Notes under the pieces: model-generated
Databases searched by the model: none
Told to the model about the DNA's origin: nothing
What the model saw: the letters and a program-made list of their open reading frames with translations, nothing else
Made by a program: the position numbers and the translations under genes
From: Clavaria fumosa
Lineage: Eukaryota > Basidiomycota > Agaricomycetes > Agaricales > Clavariaceae
Length of the DNA stretch: 64,000 nucleotides
Direction of reading: 5' to 3'
Assembly (NCBI GenBank): GCA_951802425.1
Contig: OX637801.1
Coordinates: forward strand, 682,001 to 746,000
In this document: piece by piece, positions 24,306 to 35,789 of the stretch
Layout of the letters: every line of letters begins with the position of its first letter
Position numbering within the stretch: position 1 is the stretch's first letter

Positions 24306-24438
24306 TGTAACAAATGGTTGATGAAGAAAAAGAGAAAAAGAGGGCAGGCCCTCTTAAGGTTTTGTACCTTACGGTGGAGCCACCACATGACTTAATCACT
24401 GTGGCTAATGACCCAGTGGTCTGGCTCGATCGCGTTTA

Positions 24439-27400
24439 CTACTCCGCGTGGGCGCTCCATCCGCGCTCTGCTCGAGGGCGCCTAGGTAGCGCCCTCCACG
24501 AGTCTACACCTTGTAGTTCAAGGTAATGGTCTAGAGCAGCCAGCTCTTTGACCCCCATGTACGGCTCCCAGGTCGTATCCCCGAGGTTCCATCGAACCTC
24601 GCATTCCAGGTGGCGGCCTTCCCACCTATGGCCAATAATGGCGTCTACTAGCCATTCCTCCTTTGGATCCACACCAAAGTCATAAAAGACTTTCACTTCA
24701 CGACGCAGAAACAACACGTCGTCGTTTGGTTCATGTCGCCGCAACCGGCTGACATGGAACGTCGGATGGATTCTCCTCGACTTTAGCAAGTCAGGGAGCT
24801 CCAGCTCGTACGTAGACGATTCTGGTCTACACGACCGTATTGGGTATGGCCCAATAAACTTCGGCATGAGCTTTCTAGCTCGTTTTTTAGGGAGATTCAA
24901 GTTCTCTGTTGAGAGGTAGACTAATTCTCCCTCTCTAAACGGGTGCTCTGCCCATCTATGCTGGTTAGCATAAAACGTCTGGTGGATGCGACTTTCTATA
25001 ATCGCGTCGTGCACCATTGCAAGGTTGAGCGTGGCTTTCTCCGTGAACATCCGTACCCCTCTGGGCACCGCCCGGAGGTCATCTGGCAACTCTGCCATCA
25101 TCTGGGGCATGTACCCATAGGTGAGCTCAAACGGGGCAAACCCCGTCGACGCACTTATTGATGCGTTAATGGCGAACTCGACCATTGGGATTCGCTCCGC
25201 CCAGTCTGTCTGGTCCGGTTGGACCACAGATCGGAGGATCTGAGACACAGATCGGATCGACCGTTCCGTTGCTCCATCTGTCTGTGGATGGAAAGCTGTG
25301 GACATCTGCAGCTTGACACCGAGTAGTCGGTGTGTTTCCTGCCAAAAGGCAGACGTAAATCTCGGATCATGATCAGACACAATCGATCCTGGCAACCCAT
25401 GCAGTCTCACTACATGGGTTAGGAAGAGCCAGGCTAGCTCTGTGGCCGTTACCGAAACGGTAACTGGTACTAGGTGTACCAGTGAAGTGAGGTGGCAGAT
25501 CACCACCCAGAGGTAGTCTGCCTCTTTCGACATAGGAAATGGACCTACGAAGTCCATTCCTATTGATTCCCAGGGCCGCCTGGGGATCGGGAGGGTGTGT
25601 AGAAGCCCTTGTGGCTTCTGAGGGGAAGTCTTGCTCGTCTGGCACGACGAGCAAAACTTATCGATGTCTTTAGACACCGATGGCCACCAGTAGTAACGGC
25701 GGACGTAATCCATCGTTTCCCGCGACCCCATGTGTCCTAGGACCGCATGGGCTTCCTGGATTATTCTCCCAGGGATGCTTTTCCCTTCATGAAGGGTACG
25801 AGGCACGCAGAGCACCTCATCTCCCTTTTTATTCTCAGCGAAGATCAGGTCATCCCTGATCTTAAAACCGGTGTAGTTTCCCGGTTTCTCCAGAATTATT
25901 TTGAACAGGCGATCCTGTTCATAGCCGTCATGGATGCTTTGCAGCATCCTGCTATCCCCCCCTTCCACACGGGGCCTTAAGGGCACGAGCGTCTCGTCCC
26001 TCACCTCCCCGTCCGCTTGGGGCACAGGCGGCGGTTGCTCCTGCTCGGTCTCCTGGTCCGCGGCAGGTGCGCGTACTCGTAGTGCGCGCACCTCCTCCAG
26101 GCATCCGCAGGGCAACTCATCCCCTTCAGGATCAAGGCGAACGTCTGCCTTCACGTACTTGTGATCCAGATGAATCTCATCTGTCGCGTCACTCATATGG
26201 TAACGCGAAAGGCCATCCACAACTTTGTTGCTCTCGCCTTTAATGTAAGTGATGGAGTAGTCAAACCTCTCCATATATTCCATCCACCTGGCCTGCCGGC
26301 CAGACAAGCGTGTTTGGTTCCTAAAGAACCCCAGTGCTTTGTGGTCTGTGACCACATTGATTCATCTACCGAGGAGTTTATCCTCCCATTTCTGTAGTGA
26401 TTCGACAATCGCTAAGGCCTCCCAGTCCCAGGTTTTGTAACTAAACTGGGCTGGGCTGAACCTTTTAGACATAAACCCTGCCGGACAGCAGGTTTCCCTT
26501 GTCTTTCCCTGGCCATACATGGCCCCTACGCCCGACACTGACGCGTCGCACATGAGCCAGATTGGTTCCTGTACTGCCACGTCTACCGGGTGTAATATTG
26601 GCATTTTACACACCAATGCCTTAATCATCTCCATGCACTTGTCATGGAGTGGTCTCCAGTGAAACGTTCGCGTTTCACTACACAGACTAGCCAAAGGGCC
26701 AGTGTAAGTGGACAGATCGGGCATGAACTGTCCGATGTACTGTACTAATCCGAGGAACCTCTGCACCTCGTTAACACTTGTCGGCGTTTTCCAGTTACGG
26801 ATTTTATCCACTTTATCCATGGTGATGTGGATTCCTCGGGCATCTATAATATGCCCAAAGCAATCTATGCTCTTCGCGTATAATGAGCACTTCTTCTTGC
26901 TCAAGAAAAGGCTCGCGCCTTTGAGGGTCTCAAAGACCGTCTTTAAGTGACGCTCATGGTTCTCCAAGGTCTTGGAGAAGACGAATACATCGTCTAAGTA
27001 CACATGCACGTACTTTCCCAATTGATGACAAAATATGTGCGTCATCAGGCGCTGGAAGGTAGCAGGGGCATTACAATCCCCTATCTGCATCACCTGTGAG
27101 AACATGGTGCCCAAGACGGTCGCGAACGCCGTCTTCCACACATCCTCAGGCTCTACGCGTACTTGCTCGTACGCATCTGATAGGTCAATCTTTGACCTAT
27201 ACACGGCTCTAGCCACGTCCTGCCTGATCTGGTCCTGATCAGGCAACGGGGTAATATCCCGTACTGTGTTCGCATTCCGTTTCCGACAGTCTACGACTGT
27301 CCGTAGCAGCGGGTTCCAGCTGCTTTTTGGTATGCATAACATAGGAGCTGCTTGCGATGCCGCTCCTGCCTCCCACCAACCATTAGTAATATAACAGTTC

Positions 27401-27630
27401 ACTTTCTCAAGGAATTGTTCCTTAAATGCCTCAGCACACCGAGGCAGGTAATAATTATAGACTTGCTTTTCGTCTATTAAGGGTATGCGGTGGTTCACCG
27501 CCCGAAACGCCGGCGGCCTGGGGGGAACTCCCCCAAAGAGCTCAGTGTACTGGTTAAACCAGTACTCACGCCTGCCTTCGAGGTAGGCGTCGTCTATCTT
27601 TACAGAGGCGTCAGCCTCTCCCCCCTTCCA
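24439..27630 (-). pseudogene. pol: Gypsy-1 pol: RT, RNase H, integrase, chromodomain
   Basis: Reading from about 27630 downward: RT (NHRIPLIDEKQVYNYYLP, SKIDLSDAYEQV, catalytic YLDD in VHVYLDDVFVFSK), connection and RNase H (CDASVSGVGAMYGQ, FSYKTWDWEALAI, DHKALGFFRNQTRL, GESNKVVDGLSR). Then integrase with the H-H-C-C zinc motif (EAHAVLGHMGS, FCSSCQTSK) and D-D-E residues (GMDFVGPF, SDHDPRF, DGATERSIRSV), and a chromodomain-like C-terminus (EEWLVDAIIGHRWEGRHLECEVRW). One in-frame TGA at 26362-26364 falls in RNase H; the decayed copy has CAG there, and a CGA to TGA CpG change is the likely route. Otherwise the frame is open and all catalytic residues are kept. Confidence 0.93.
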
Positions 27631-27792
27631 GGGCTCACCCGCATCCCGGGGGCCTGAGTGTAGTCAGCTCTTTCAAGCTTCCTTCCTCGGCGCATTCTTA
27701 GCCGTTATACGGACGCGTAATGCTTCCGTCTCCTCACTGGGCGACATCGCCTGAAGGGTTTTCCCCTTCCCTTCACCAATCCGGATTGCCCG

Positions 27793-28322
27793 TCAGTGCA
27801 CATCCAGTATCACACAGCGGTCATACATGAACGCCGTTCCGACTATGATATCATAGCGATCGATGTTCGCTATATCAAAATACTGGTCCTCCACCAGTAT
27901 TCCTCCCAAATCTACCGCTATGCGGCATCCGCGTGTGATCGTCGATCGGCTGCCAATACAGCCGAGTTGGATAGGAACTGGATTATCCAGTTGGAAGGTT
28001 GGTACCTTCGTCACCCGGACAAAGTCCGGGCTCATCAGGTCCGGGGTACTTCCAGAATCAAAAAGCGTATACGCTTTTACACCGTTCATGGTGATGTAGG
28101 CCACGAGGCATTGCCTAGCCTCCCTTGTCACTACCGGGCATGATCCCGTCCGCTCCTTCCGGACGTGTGCCCGAAACGGCCTGTCGTCGACATGGCCGAG
28201 GCGTACTTCTGCCGTGTAGAGGACCTCGTCCTCTTCCAATTCCCAGATTCCAGCAACCTGGTCGCTTTCTGCCTCCTCCTCGAGCTCTTCAAGGATGAAG
28301 AGCTCGTCTGAATCGTACTGGT
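27793..28322 (-). CDS. Gypsy-1 aspartic protease
   Basis: The frame encodes VLYTAEVRLGHVDDRPFRAHV, then AYTLFDSGSTPDLMSPDFV with the catalytic Asp-Ser-Gly, and FDIANIDRYDIIVGTAFM near the C-terminus, a retropepsin fold signature. A TGA follows ILDVH; the decayed copy has a stop at the same place, so the protease end may be genuine or reached by recoding. Upstream the frame should join gag, but the solo LTR at 28329-29246 separates them. The protease would process Gag-Pol. Confidence 0.8.
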
Positions 28323-28328
28323 CCCCGC

Positions 28329-29246
28329 TGTAAGGACCATATGCGATCTAAACACGGAAACATGACAGATACCGACTATCCGGATGTTTTGCGATCCAAA
28401 GAAATTACGTGCGATACGAACCGATAACGATCCGACACCGTCCGATAACCACCGATAGTATCCGATACATGTCCGATGTCGGACACTTCGGTCTTCAATC
28501 CCCCGTGACGATCACAGCCCACCGCTCTCACACACCGCCCACGCCTCTCTATTTCACCTCTCCAGCACGGTCAGCGCTCGACATACACACTATTCCATTC
28601 CCATTCCTTTATTTCATATACCATGCTGTAAATTTCATATTATGGTCCCTTTCAACCATTCAATCGTTTAAACGTTTCAAACCCTTTGCAGTACCTTGTC
28701 CATTGTTCTTAGTACCCCTTTGCTGTACCAGCCCCACTTTCCTTCAGTTTATGAGCGGTCCGGACATTTGCTAGTTATCGGACATTTCATTCCTCCGAGC
28801 TACTCATTTCCCTTGTGATATAACTCCTTCATGTAACCCTTCACGCGACATGGCGCTGTTCCATGTGTTTTCCGGACATTTCCGTACATTCCAATTTGCT
28901 GTACTTACAGAACTGTACTTAAGTACACTCCGGACCTCTCTGAAATACAGCTTTCTGAACCCCTTCTCTCTGTTAGAAACCTCACCTAAGCTCACCCGTC
29001 GTCGCAACCTTCGATCCGCTGGCCTCCGTCGTTGCCGGCCCTTCGTCTTATCGCACCATCCTTATCGGATTTTATCGGACACATAGCAGAATATCCCGGA
29101 CACCGTATATTTCTATTTCTCACATATTTTGAATTCATACTCCACATCCTCAAGGGTGTTTGGTGAATCTCTAACGCCTTACAGGAACCCCTGAAAGACT
29201 TGACTGTAATCAAGCAGTTGCAGCAAGAACCGTAATACGCACTACA
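28329..29246. mobile_element. Solo LTR (918 bp) inserted between gag and protease of Gypsy-1
   Basis: The decayed relatives read straight across this point (GGTTGTGGGGACCAG at 8050-8064), while the intact element has 918 extra bases beginning TGTAAGGACC and ending CGCACTACA. The flanks share CCGC (28325-28328 and 29247-29250), suggesting a 4-bp duplication. The insert is CpG-rich with repeated CCGATA words and has no long ORF. It supplies the false end (VVRITVLAATA) to the gag frame. It is the youngest layer of the nest. Confidence 0.88.
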
Positions 29247-29250
29247 CCGC

Positions 29251-31258
29251 GACCAGCGTAGTCGTCTTCCGTGACTTCCTCCGGTAGGGCTTCACCCTCC
29301 GGCTCCACGCTTTCAACCGCAGGTGTTTCCGGCGGTTCCTCAGGCTCCGACTTGCCTGGCTCCTCTTGTAAGGCATAGTTCCTTACATTTCCCCTAAAAG
29401 CCTCTGGCTTTCGCTGTGACTGAGGGCACACATTCGCGTAGTGCCCTGCTTTCCCGCACATATAGCATGTTAGAGGAGCTTTCCGCTTCTCTCCGCCTCG
29501 TACCCCAATCTTGGGCACCGCCTTAGGCGGTTCTAGCCTGGGTTTGCTTCCTCCGGTTTGGACGCGCTCGTCCCACGCGCGATCGATCCGCGGGGGAACA
29601 GGTTCCCCTGGCCTCCGGTCTGTGTGCGGCCGATACAGCCGCAGTCTCACAAACCTCTGCCCCACAGGCACTCTGCCTGTAGGCGGGTTTCCTTTGGGAC
29701 CTGCCTGGTTCCCTACCGAAGGCACTGCCCTCCGCTGCTGGAGGTAGTGGAGGGTCGCTTCCACTTGGCGACTAGCGTCGATAATATCCTCAACCGAGGA
29801 TAACTCGACACTAATCACTCGAGTTTTGAAGATGGCCTCCACCATCTCGTTAGGCAGTCCGTTAAGGAACTGCCTTTTCATCATACTGGCGTCAGGCGGG
29901 GTGAGCATTCTCTCTGCCGCCTGGGCCAATTCGTTCCAGAATCCCAAGGCGCCCTTCGCCTTTGTAAACTTCACCTAATAGAAGGCATCCACTGCCTTCT
30001 GGGCCATTACCTCAGTCAGGAACTGCTTAAACATAGCGGTTATCAATTCCTCGAAGGTCCACCTTCGAGGAGCATGGGATAGACCTGTTACTTCTTGGGT
30101 ATACCAAGTAGCGGCTATTCCGCTTAAGCGTGACCCCGCTAGCATAACGCGTTGGTGCTCCAACTGCGGGCCGACTACTCTATAGAAGTAGAAGTAATTA
30201 AGGAGGCCATCAAGCCACCTTTCCCAGACGACGAGGTCGTCTCGTCTGTCATAAAGCTCAGGGGGGTCAATCTTAATCCCCCTAATCTCAGCTATTGCCT
30301 CAGGCAATAGCGAGGTTTTATCTTGTATCATCACAAGGTAGCGATGTAATACATCGCTCTGGTAGTTTGTAGAACTCGGGGACACCTCCCGAGTAATCTC
30401 CTGCTCCTTCTGGGGTGGTTCCATCCATCCGAATGGGCCCATCCGGCCCATTGGCTCTCGCTGACCCAGCTGTGGGTAGCGCGACATAAGCCGCGGCTCC
30501 AGCCCCGCTGTTTCTCGAGGGCTGCCACCCTCCATTCCTGGTTCGCCAGGGGTTTGAGAACCGTCCGCGCAGTTCTCCCTTCGCCACCCTTCCTCGCGGT
30601 TGGCTGGCGCCTGACTCGGCGGGGCAGGCCCCCCTTCGGGTTCCAACGAATCACGGCGTTGCCGCCGTAAGGGAGCCGCTAGTGCGGTTCCCTGCTCATC
30701 TAGCGAGTCCAACACCCGCCTAATGTGGGTAGCCTCCTCACTTAGCCGTTGCCGAATAGTGGCTTGGCGATTTTTCATCGCCCTTACAAGAGCCTCAAAC
30801 TCTTCATCCTGGCGGGAAAGTTCCGCCTGAATGTCCGAGAGTCTCTCGGCTACAGCGTTAGCTCGTGCTATCGCTGTGGGCTCATTTCCACTATTGGAGG
30901 GAGCCCGCGAGCTTGACCGCTCTCGCGGCCACCTCTCACGGGTTTCTAAGGGCTCTCTGCCCTTTCCTTTTGAAGGTCCGGCCTTCTCGAACGATGGCGC
31001 CTCGCCAGTGACTTGGCACATTGTGGCGCCCTCCTCATGGTGATTGCCACGTGTCAACAGCGTTTCGGACCTAACGCTGTCATCAGGGGCCGGTGACGCC
31101 ACGTCAGCCCTTAGCGGGGGTTCACCGCTGGGCTCGACAGAGGGTCCTATTCCCTCTGGCTGCGTGACGCCTGTGTCGCACAGAGGTCCTACCAAGGGAG
31201 GAGTTTCTCCTCCCTTCCTGTTGTGCTTCTTCTGTGCGGCTATACGGGTGTAACCCAT
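29251..31258 (-). pseudogene. gag: Gypsy-1 gag with one stop codon
   Basis: The frame starts at MGYTRIAAQKKHNRKGG; an earlier ATG at 31333 lies within the LTR. It has a charged N-terminal half with a helical stretch (AVAERLSDIQAELSRQDEEFEAL), then the capsid-like Gag core (ELYDRRDDLVVWERWLDGL, AATWYTQEVTGLS, FEELITAMFKQFLTEVMAQKAV). After a TAG at 29975-29977, where relatives have CAG, the frame continues with FTKAKGALGFWNELAQAAE and a CCHC knuckle, CYMCGKAGHYANVC, near 29427-29471. Gag packages the retrotransposon RNA. One C to T change accounts for the stop. Confidence 0.9.
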
Positions 31259-31296
31259 TTCTAGCCACACTCGTTGTGTTGAAGGTTCAAAAAAGT

Positions 31297-31523
31297 TGTA
31301 ATACTTTCTATCCCTCAAAAGAACTGGACTCAACTGTATATTGAGTATGGTAGTTCTATGTAGAGGGATCTACCCTCTCTGTACAGTTGCGACGTGATAT
31401 ATATATAGGCGAGCGGCCCTCTAGGGGCTGCTGAGGTAAGCATAGCCTAAGCGGCTATGCTAGTAGACTATTATGATATGTATATTATGTAATAAAAGAA
31501 TAGAAAAGGCCTATAGCCTTACA
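31297..31523 (-). repeat. Gypsy-1 5' LTR (227 bp)
   Basis: Partner of 21626-21853. The sequence just inside it on the minus strand begins ACTTTTTTGAACC and shows no TGG-type tRNA primer-binding site, so the priming mechanism is unclear. Confidence 0.93.
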
Positions 31524-32572
31524 TTGTCGCTGGCCAAGGGCTCAGCTGCAGTCATGGTAAATGTGAGGGTGGCACGGGCAGCAGACTTGCAGTTAGCGGG
31601 GATCAACGGGCATGTATTCGAGAAATGCCCTTGACCCATGCAATATAAGCAAAGTCCAGCAGCCCGGTGGAGAGTGGTCTGCAAGGTGTGGATTTCTCCA
31701 TCTTTCCCTCCTTCGGCTTCGTTACAGGGGTTGAGGCAGGTTTGGCTGGAGCGGATGTCATGATGGGGTTGGTTACTGGAGTGGGCGCAGGGTGGTTTGA
31801 GGATTGGTTGTTGGCGGGTTTCGCGTTGCGGTCTTTCATCAGGTTTGACAAATTTCCGCACGACGAGTCGCCAGGTCGCTTTCTGTATTGGACGGATGTC
31901 AGAAAGCGGCCTTGTTCTTCCTCGCATTGCCAGTACCGCTGCTCAAAGGCCAAAGCTTGTTGACGGAGTCCGGTGAACTCCTGCTCTCGACTCGTGTATT
32001 GAAACTGGTCTTTGATGCAGTTGGCGAGCCCCTGGTAAAAGGCCTTGGCGAGCATGGTGTCATTGTATCCAGTGTAGGGTGTGTGCGAATTGAAGGTGAT
32101 GATGTATTCTGTGATGCGGGAATTGTTGGGCATCTTCAAATTATGCAGCACGCTCTTCGAAGTCATATGTGGGGGGGGGGTTTCTGAATACCAGAAATAA
32201 TTCCATCGTGAAGTTATCCCAATTGTCCAACATTGTGGGGGGCGGTTGCTGGACAAGGTATGGCATCCACCAGGTATTCGCTTGATCTCGGAGATACGAT
32301 GTGGCGAATAGAACACGATCCCGATCAGTAGCGAATTTCCGTGGCTTCCCCAGAAACCATGTAATGCACTGCAAGATGAACATTGTTAGCCATGCTGGGT
32401 CCTTACCCGTGAAGACATCGGGCTCCTTGAGCTTGGGGCTGTCATCTCCAGGTGCCAGGTAGTAGATGTAGTATGGCAGACTGGCGGGCGGATTTCCGAT
32501 GGGTACCACAGGAGGTACCACCTGTGGAATTCCTTGCGGAATCCCCGGAATCTCGAAAGGTCGTGGCAGCAA
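31524..32572 (-). pseudogene. Gypsy-2 gag remnant (left copy)
   Basis: The minus strand encodes MLPRPFEIPGIPQGIPQ, LKEPDVFTGKDPAWLTMFILQCITWFLG split into two frames near 32160, and ITFNSHTPYTGYNDTMLAKAFYQGLANCIKDQF. The zinc knuckle CLYCMGQGHFSNTC is read in a different frame (31511-31927) from the capsid part. A one-base difference in the G run at 32170-32179 breaks the frame relative to the right copy (45073-46041). Confidence 0.87.
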
Positions 32573-32896
32573 CTGTGGCGGGAGGCTCGGGGTTGGCAGC
32601 AGCAGACATTGTGACCCTCATGCTGAGGATGGTGGGTTGACACTGGGTATCAGAAAAGGAAGCACTGGTAGCACTCCAGAGTAGTTAGTTGTGAGTAGGG
32701 ATAGTGGGGGTAGTACTGGTGTAAGTGTATATCTCAACACAAGAGCAGGGACTGAGGGTCGAGGTAGTGGAGTAGGGCTTGGAGGCATTGTGGGTGGAGC
32801 AGGAGAATACAGGGTTACTGGGACCAAGGGGTTGGAGCTCCCCGAGGAAACCAAACCTTGTCCGAGCATCATCCCTAACAAAGCGGACACAGAGGC

Positions 32897-33047
32897 TGGG
32901 GTCTGGGGACCCGAAGGTTGTTGGTCGGGTGTGTATGGATGGCGAGGGGTCTGGGGACCCGAAGGTTGTTGGTCGGGTGTGTATGGATGGCAAGGGGTCT
33001 GGGGACCCAAAGGTTGTTGGTCGGGTGTGTATGGATGGCGAGGGGGC
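32897..33047. repeat. 48-bp tandem repeat, three units
   Basis: Three near-identical 48-bp units encode a 16-residue repeat, HPYTPDQQPSGPQTPR-like, on the minus strand in the region upstream of Gypsy-2 gag. The right duplication copy has only part of one unit and a deletion from there. Confidence 0.9.
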
Positions 33048-34335
33048 CTGAGGTGGCACTGTTTCATCCCGATGAGACCTCAAGCACATCCTTGGCAGGT
33101 TGGGTTGGGGTGTCTTTGGCACAGCATACGACATACTGTCAAGAGTAGGTCAATTCCACCAAAATACAAGTGTAAACGACAGTGAGGGAGGGTGTAGCAG
33201 TAATTCTGATGGTGAGAGGGAATTCTGCATGCAAGCTGCATTGGCAGGAAGAGGCGCAGATACAACAGGAGGAGGTGGGAGGTAGCAGAACAACATAAGG
33301 GGGGGTTTTGACCTGGAGACCACATGAGAGGGTGGCCACTATGTGATGCCCAGTCCAGTACCTGAGGCAGCTCTCGACAGCGATCCTTGTGCATAAGCGG
33401 GTAATTGAGTTTATGTTGTATGCTGTAGTAACTACTACAACCTTGGGGTTTATATAGTAAGTGGTATCTAAAATAGGATAGCGTAGGAGAAAATCTGCAA
33501 AGAAGAAGTTATAAAACAAAGACCAAGGAATTGCCCAGAAACATGTTTCAGCCACAGTATCCAAATCCCCAAATCTAATATTGTTAAGGGACCTTCATTA
33601 ACTCATCTGGTGACCACCCTGCAAGTCCTAAACTGACTCCACTTGTTTCCCAAGTTTCCTGATGTCAGCTGAACAATGGCGAAGCATGCGGAGTATGTTG
33701 GAATTTTGACCCACGCATGCGGGTGGCAGAATTACATCGGGAGTAGTCGTGGTGTGTGCGGGTGTGTCGGGCGGCCCATAGTGGGGTGTGTTGGGTTGTG
33801 ACACCTGCCTGATATGTAAACCTACCAAATTCTCCTTAATTTAGAGTCCTTAAATGGTATGTTAGGATTACTAGTTAAGGAGCTATGTTGAATCTTTCCA
33901 AATGTAGTAGATATGCAAATTTGAGTATAAATAGCTGACAGAACCTCACGTTGCAGGCATCATTACATACCCACTTATCGATTACACCATCCCCCAAGAG
34001 GATTAAGCCTATGTCTAGCCCAGCAAGGAGCTAAGGACAAATTTAGTTAAACTAAGGACTAAATCTAGTTGAACTAAATCTAGTAATTGCTGACTAAGGA
34101 CTTAGTCTGGTCAAGTGATCTGGGTACCCAAGGGTACCCAGGCTTTGATCGAGCCGCCCTATGCCGACTCCCTCGGCGCAGTAGGTATTGAGCAAGTTAC
34201 AGATATCTTGGTATAGGGTACAAGCTGTTCTACTGTACAATGGCTAAGCCCATGGGATGTTGTGACTTAGGTTACTAACTAATAATAATATCTGCCCAAA
34301 GCAATGCCTTGCTAGCAGTGTTGGTTTCAATACTG
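33048..34335. other. Gypsy-2 5' region and spacer
   Basis: Short ORFs on the minus strand (33139-33564, 33628-33828) may be leader or degenerate coding sequence upstream of gag. From 33785 the stretch starting TGTGACACCTGCC is shared with 46617 onward and may belong to the 5' LTR of Gypsy-2, but the borders were not established. It includes short CTAAATCTAGTT repeats near 34040-34090. Confidence 0.45.
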
Positions 34336-34708
34336 TTAGCAGGAAGGTATGGAACTGGAGGGTCTACTAGTCCTGTAGGCCAACTGCATAAGGAATTGAG
34401 GACCTGTCTGAGTCATCCTGATTCTCAGTGACTCATTTCTGACTGCACCCAGTACCAGATCCATAACAGATGTGCAATGGGGTTCAGGTGGTAGGTATGC
34501 ATAAGGTGTGTTAGGGAAGGGCATTGCAAGTACAGCCTGGTGGTTGTGAGTGTCATGTAAGAGCAGGGAAGGTCGGAGAGGCTTCTGGAAGGGGACTGCA
34601 GGTTCCAGAAGTGTGTAAAGGGGCTCGCAAGGTTGTAGAAGGCTGTTGGGAGGTTCATAAGTGTCAGTAGAGTCTGCTTGGGTAAGGGAAAATGAATGGG
34701 TCCTGATA
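34336..34708 (-). repeat. Decayed LTR of the TGTCAGGACCC family
   Basis: On the minus strand from about 34708 the text (CAGGACCCATTCATTTTCCC, then TGAACCTCCCAACAGCCTTCTACAACC) matches the better preserved copy at 40883 onward on the plus strand and the twin at 47444-47819. It is CpG-depleted. Confidence 0.7.
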
Positions 34709-34827
34709 GGCCACTCACATATATATACTGTGTCACAACTGTACAGAGGGGTGGATCCCTCTACATAGAACTACTAGCTCAATATACCATTGAGTCCAGT
34801 TCATTTGAGGGATAGAAAGTATTACAC
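34709..34827 (-). repeat. Truncated Gypsy-1 LTR fragment
   Basis: Read on the minus strand from 34827 it begins TGTAATACTTTCTATCCCTC and follows the first half of the Gypsy-1 LTR, ending near the TATATATAT stretch. It is fused directly to the neighbouring LTR remnant. The twin is at 47820-47937. Confidence 0.8.
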
Positions 34828-35789
34828 CTGTGAAGGACAAGGGACCATCACAGTCATGAGAAAAGAAGCCTGAACCCCACTCTCAGTCACCTTCACCCCT
34901 CACCTTCACCTTCATGAACACTCTTACTCACCCTCACCCACCCCATTTACTCTGTCACTCTCACAATCATCTTCACTCTCACCCTGGCTCACACTTCTGC
35001 TTCATCTGCACACCCACTCTACCCTTTACATTAAATCATGTAAATTCATATAAATATTACTGAAGATACTGCTCATAGGTATGCATCTACTCACAAAGTC
35101 TGATGAAAATATATGAAGTGTTTGCTGAGATATAGCCAATGTGCCATGCTCATTTAATATCAAGAATAATGGGGATCTTTGGAACAGATGGAAAGTGGGA
35201 TGTGGTTTCCATACAAAAGATGATGCCAAAAATGGGAACTAGGCATATGAATATTTTGGTGATTATTGGAAATTATTTCACAGAAGTTGGCCAATGCAGC
35301 ATTGGCCAAGTGTTGTGGGTAAGGGTCAGCAGAAAGTGGAGCATTGGCCACTTGGTAGTGAATGGTATGGGGGGTTAGAGGGGGTATAGGGAAAGGGTGT
35401 GGGTGCTTTACATAAGTGTTTTAGTGTCCAGGTCCAAAGATCCCAGGAAAATGAGTTTTTTGGGCATTTTCAGGGGATCTTTGAAAGTAGAAGCTTAGGG
35501 GATCAGGTAAGTGGCCATAAACCATTGATATACTATAGAGAATGTCTCCTCAAAGTTTCATAGGCCTCCCATGCCTACGTATTGTACAATATGCTATTCT
35601 TTGTAATGATACACTAGGAAGAGGCCAAAATGAAAACCAGGGGATCTTTTGAAGTAGCAAGTGGGGTGAGACATGATCCATACAAAAGTTGTATTGTTTT
35701 ACCTATAGAACATGTCTACAAAGTTCCTATAACACATTTTGCAGTTTTTTATTATGTGGCCAAACTTGCATTGGCCATTTGTTTTACAG
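34828..35789. other. Gene-free junction between the two duplication copies
   Basis: Positions 34900-35010 are a C/T-rich CACCCTCACC-type simple stretch. From 34996 the sequence is unique to this junction and contains loosely repeated words (GGGGATCTTTG at about 35170, 35467 and 35642; CATTGGCC). No gene was recognised. Confidence 0.55.

Larger units (their letters stand above)
21621..31528 (-). mobile_element. Gypsy-1: nearly full-length Ty3/Gypsy chromovirus
   Basis: LTRs at 21626-21853 and 31297-31523 bound the element, which reads right to left as gag, protease, RT-RNase H-integrase-chromodomain, then an extra ORF. The 5-bp duplication TTGTC flanks it (21621-21625 and 31524-31528), and the empty site survives once at about 44993. 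The two LTRs differ at about seven places, mostly CpG transitions, so the insertion is young compared with surrounding copies. Gag and pol each carry one in-frame stop, and a solo LTR sits between gag and protease, so it is not autonomous now. Confidence 0.95.
18958..34995. repeat. Segmental duplication, block beta, left copy
   Basis: It matches 41708-48102. Insertions specific to this copy are a solo LTR (19775-20501) and Gypsy-1 (21626-31523). It lacks the RT portion of Gypsy-2 (42957-44688 of the right copy) but keeps a 690-bp stretch (about 32920-33610) missing on the right. Between blocks alpha and beta the left copy holds about 11 kb of other repeats, the right copy 1.7 kb. Confidence 0.9.

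Noticed and set aside
34040..34180. tRNA-like or structured RNA
   Set aside because: Short inverted words (GGGTACCCAAGGGTACCC) are present, but no cloverleaf, A/B boxes or CCA-compatible acceptor could be drawn.
33785..34235. Full Gypsy-2 LTR
   Set aside because: TGTGACACC and CTGTACA could be its ends, but no second copy at the other end of the element and no primer-binding site confirm it, so it is described only as a 5' region.
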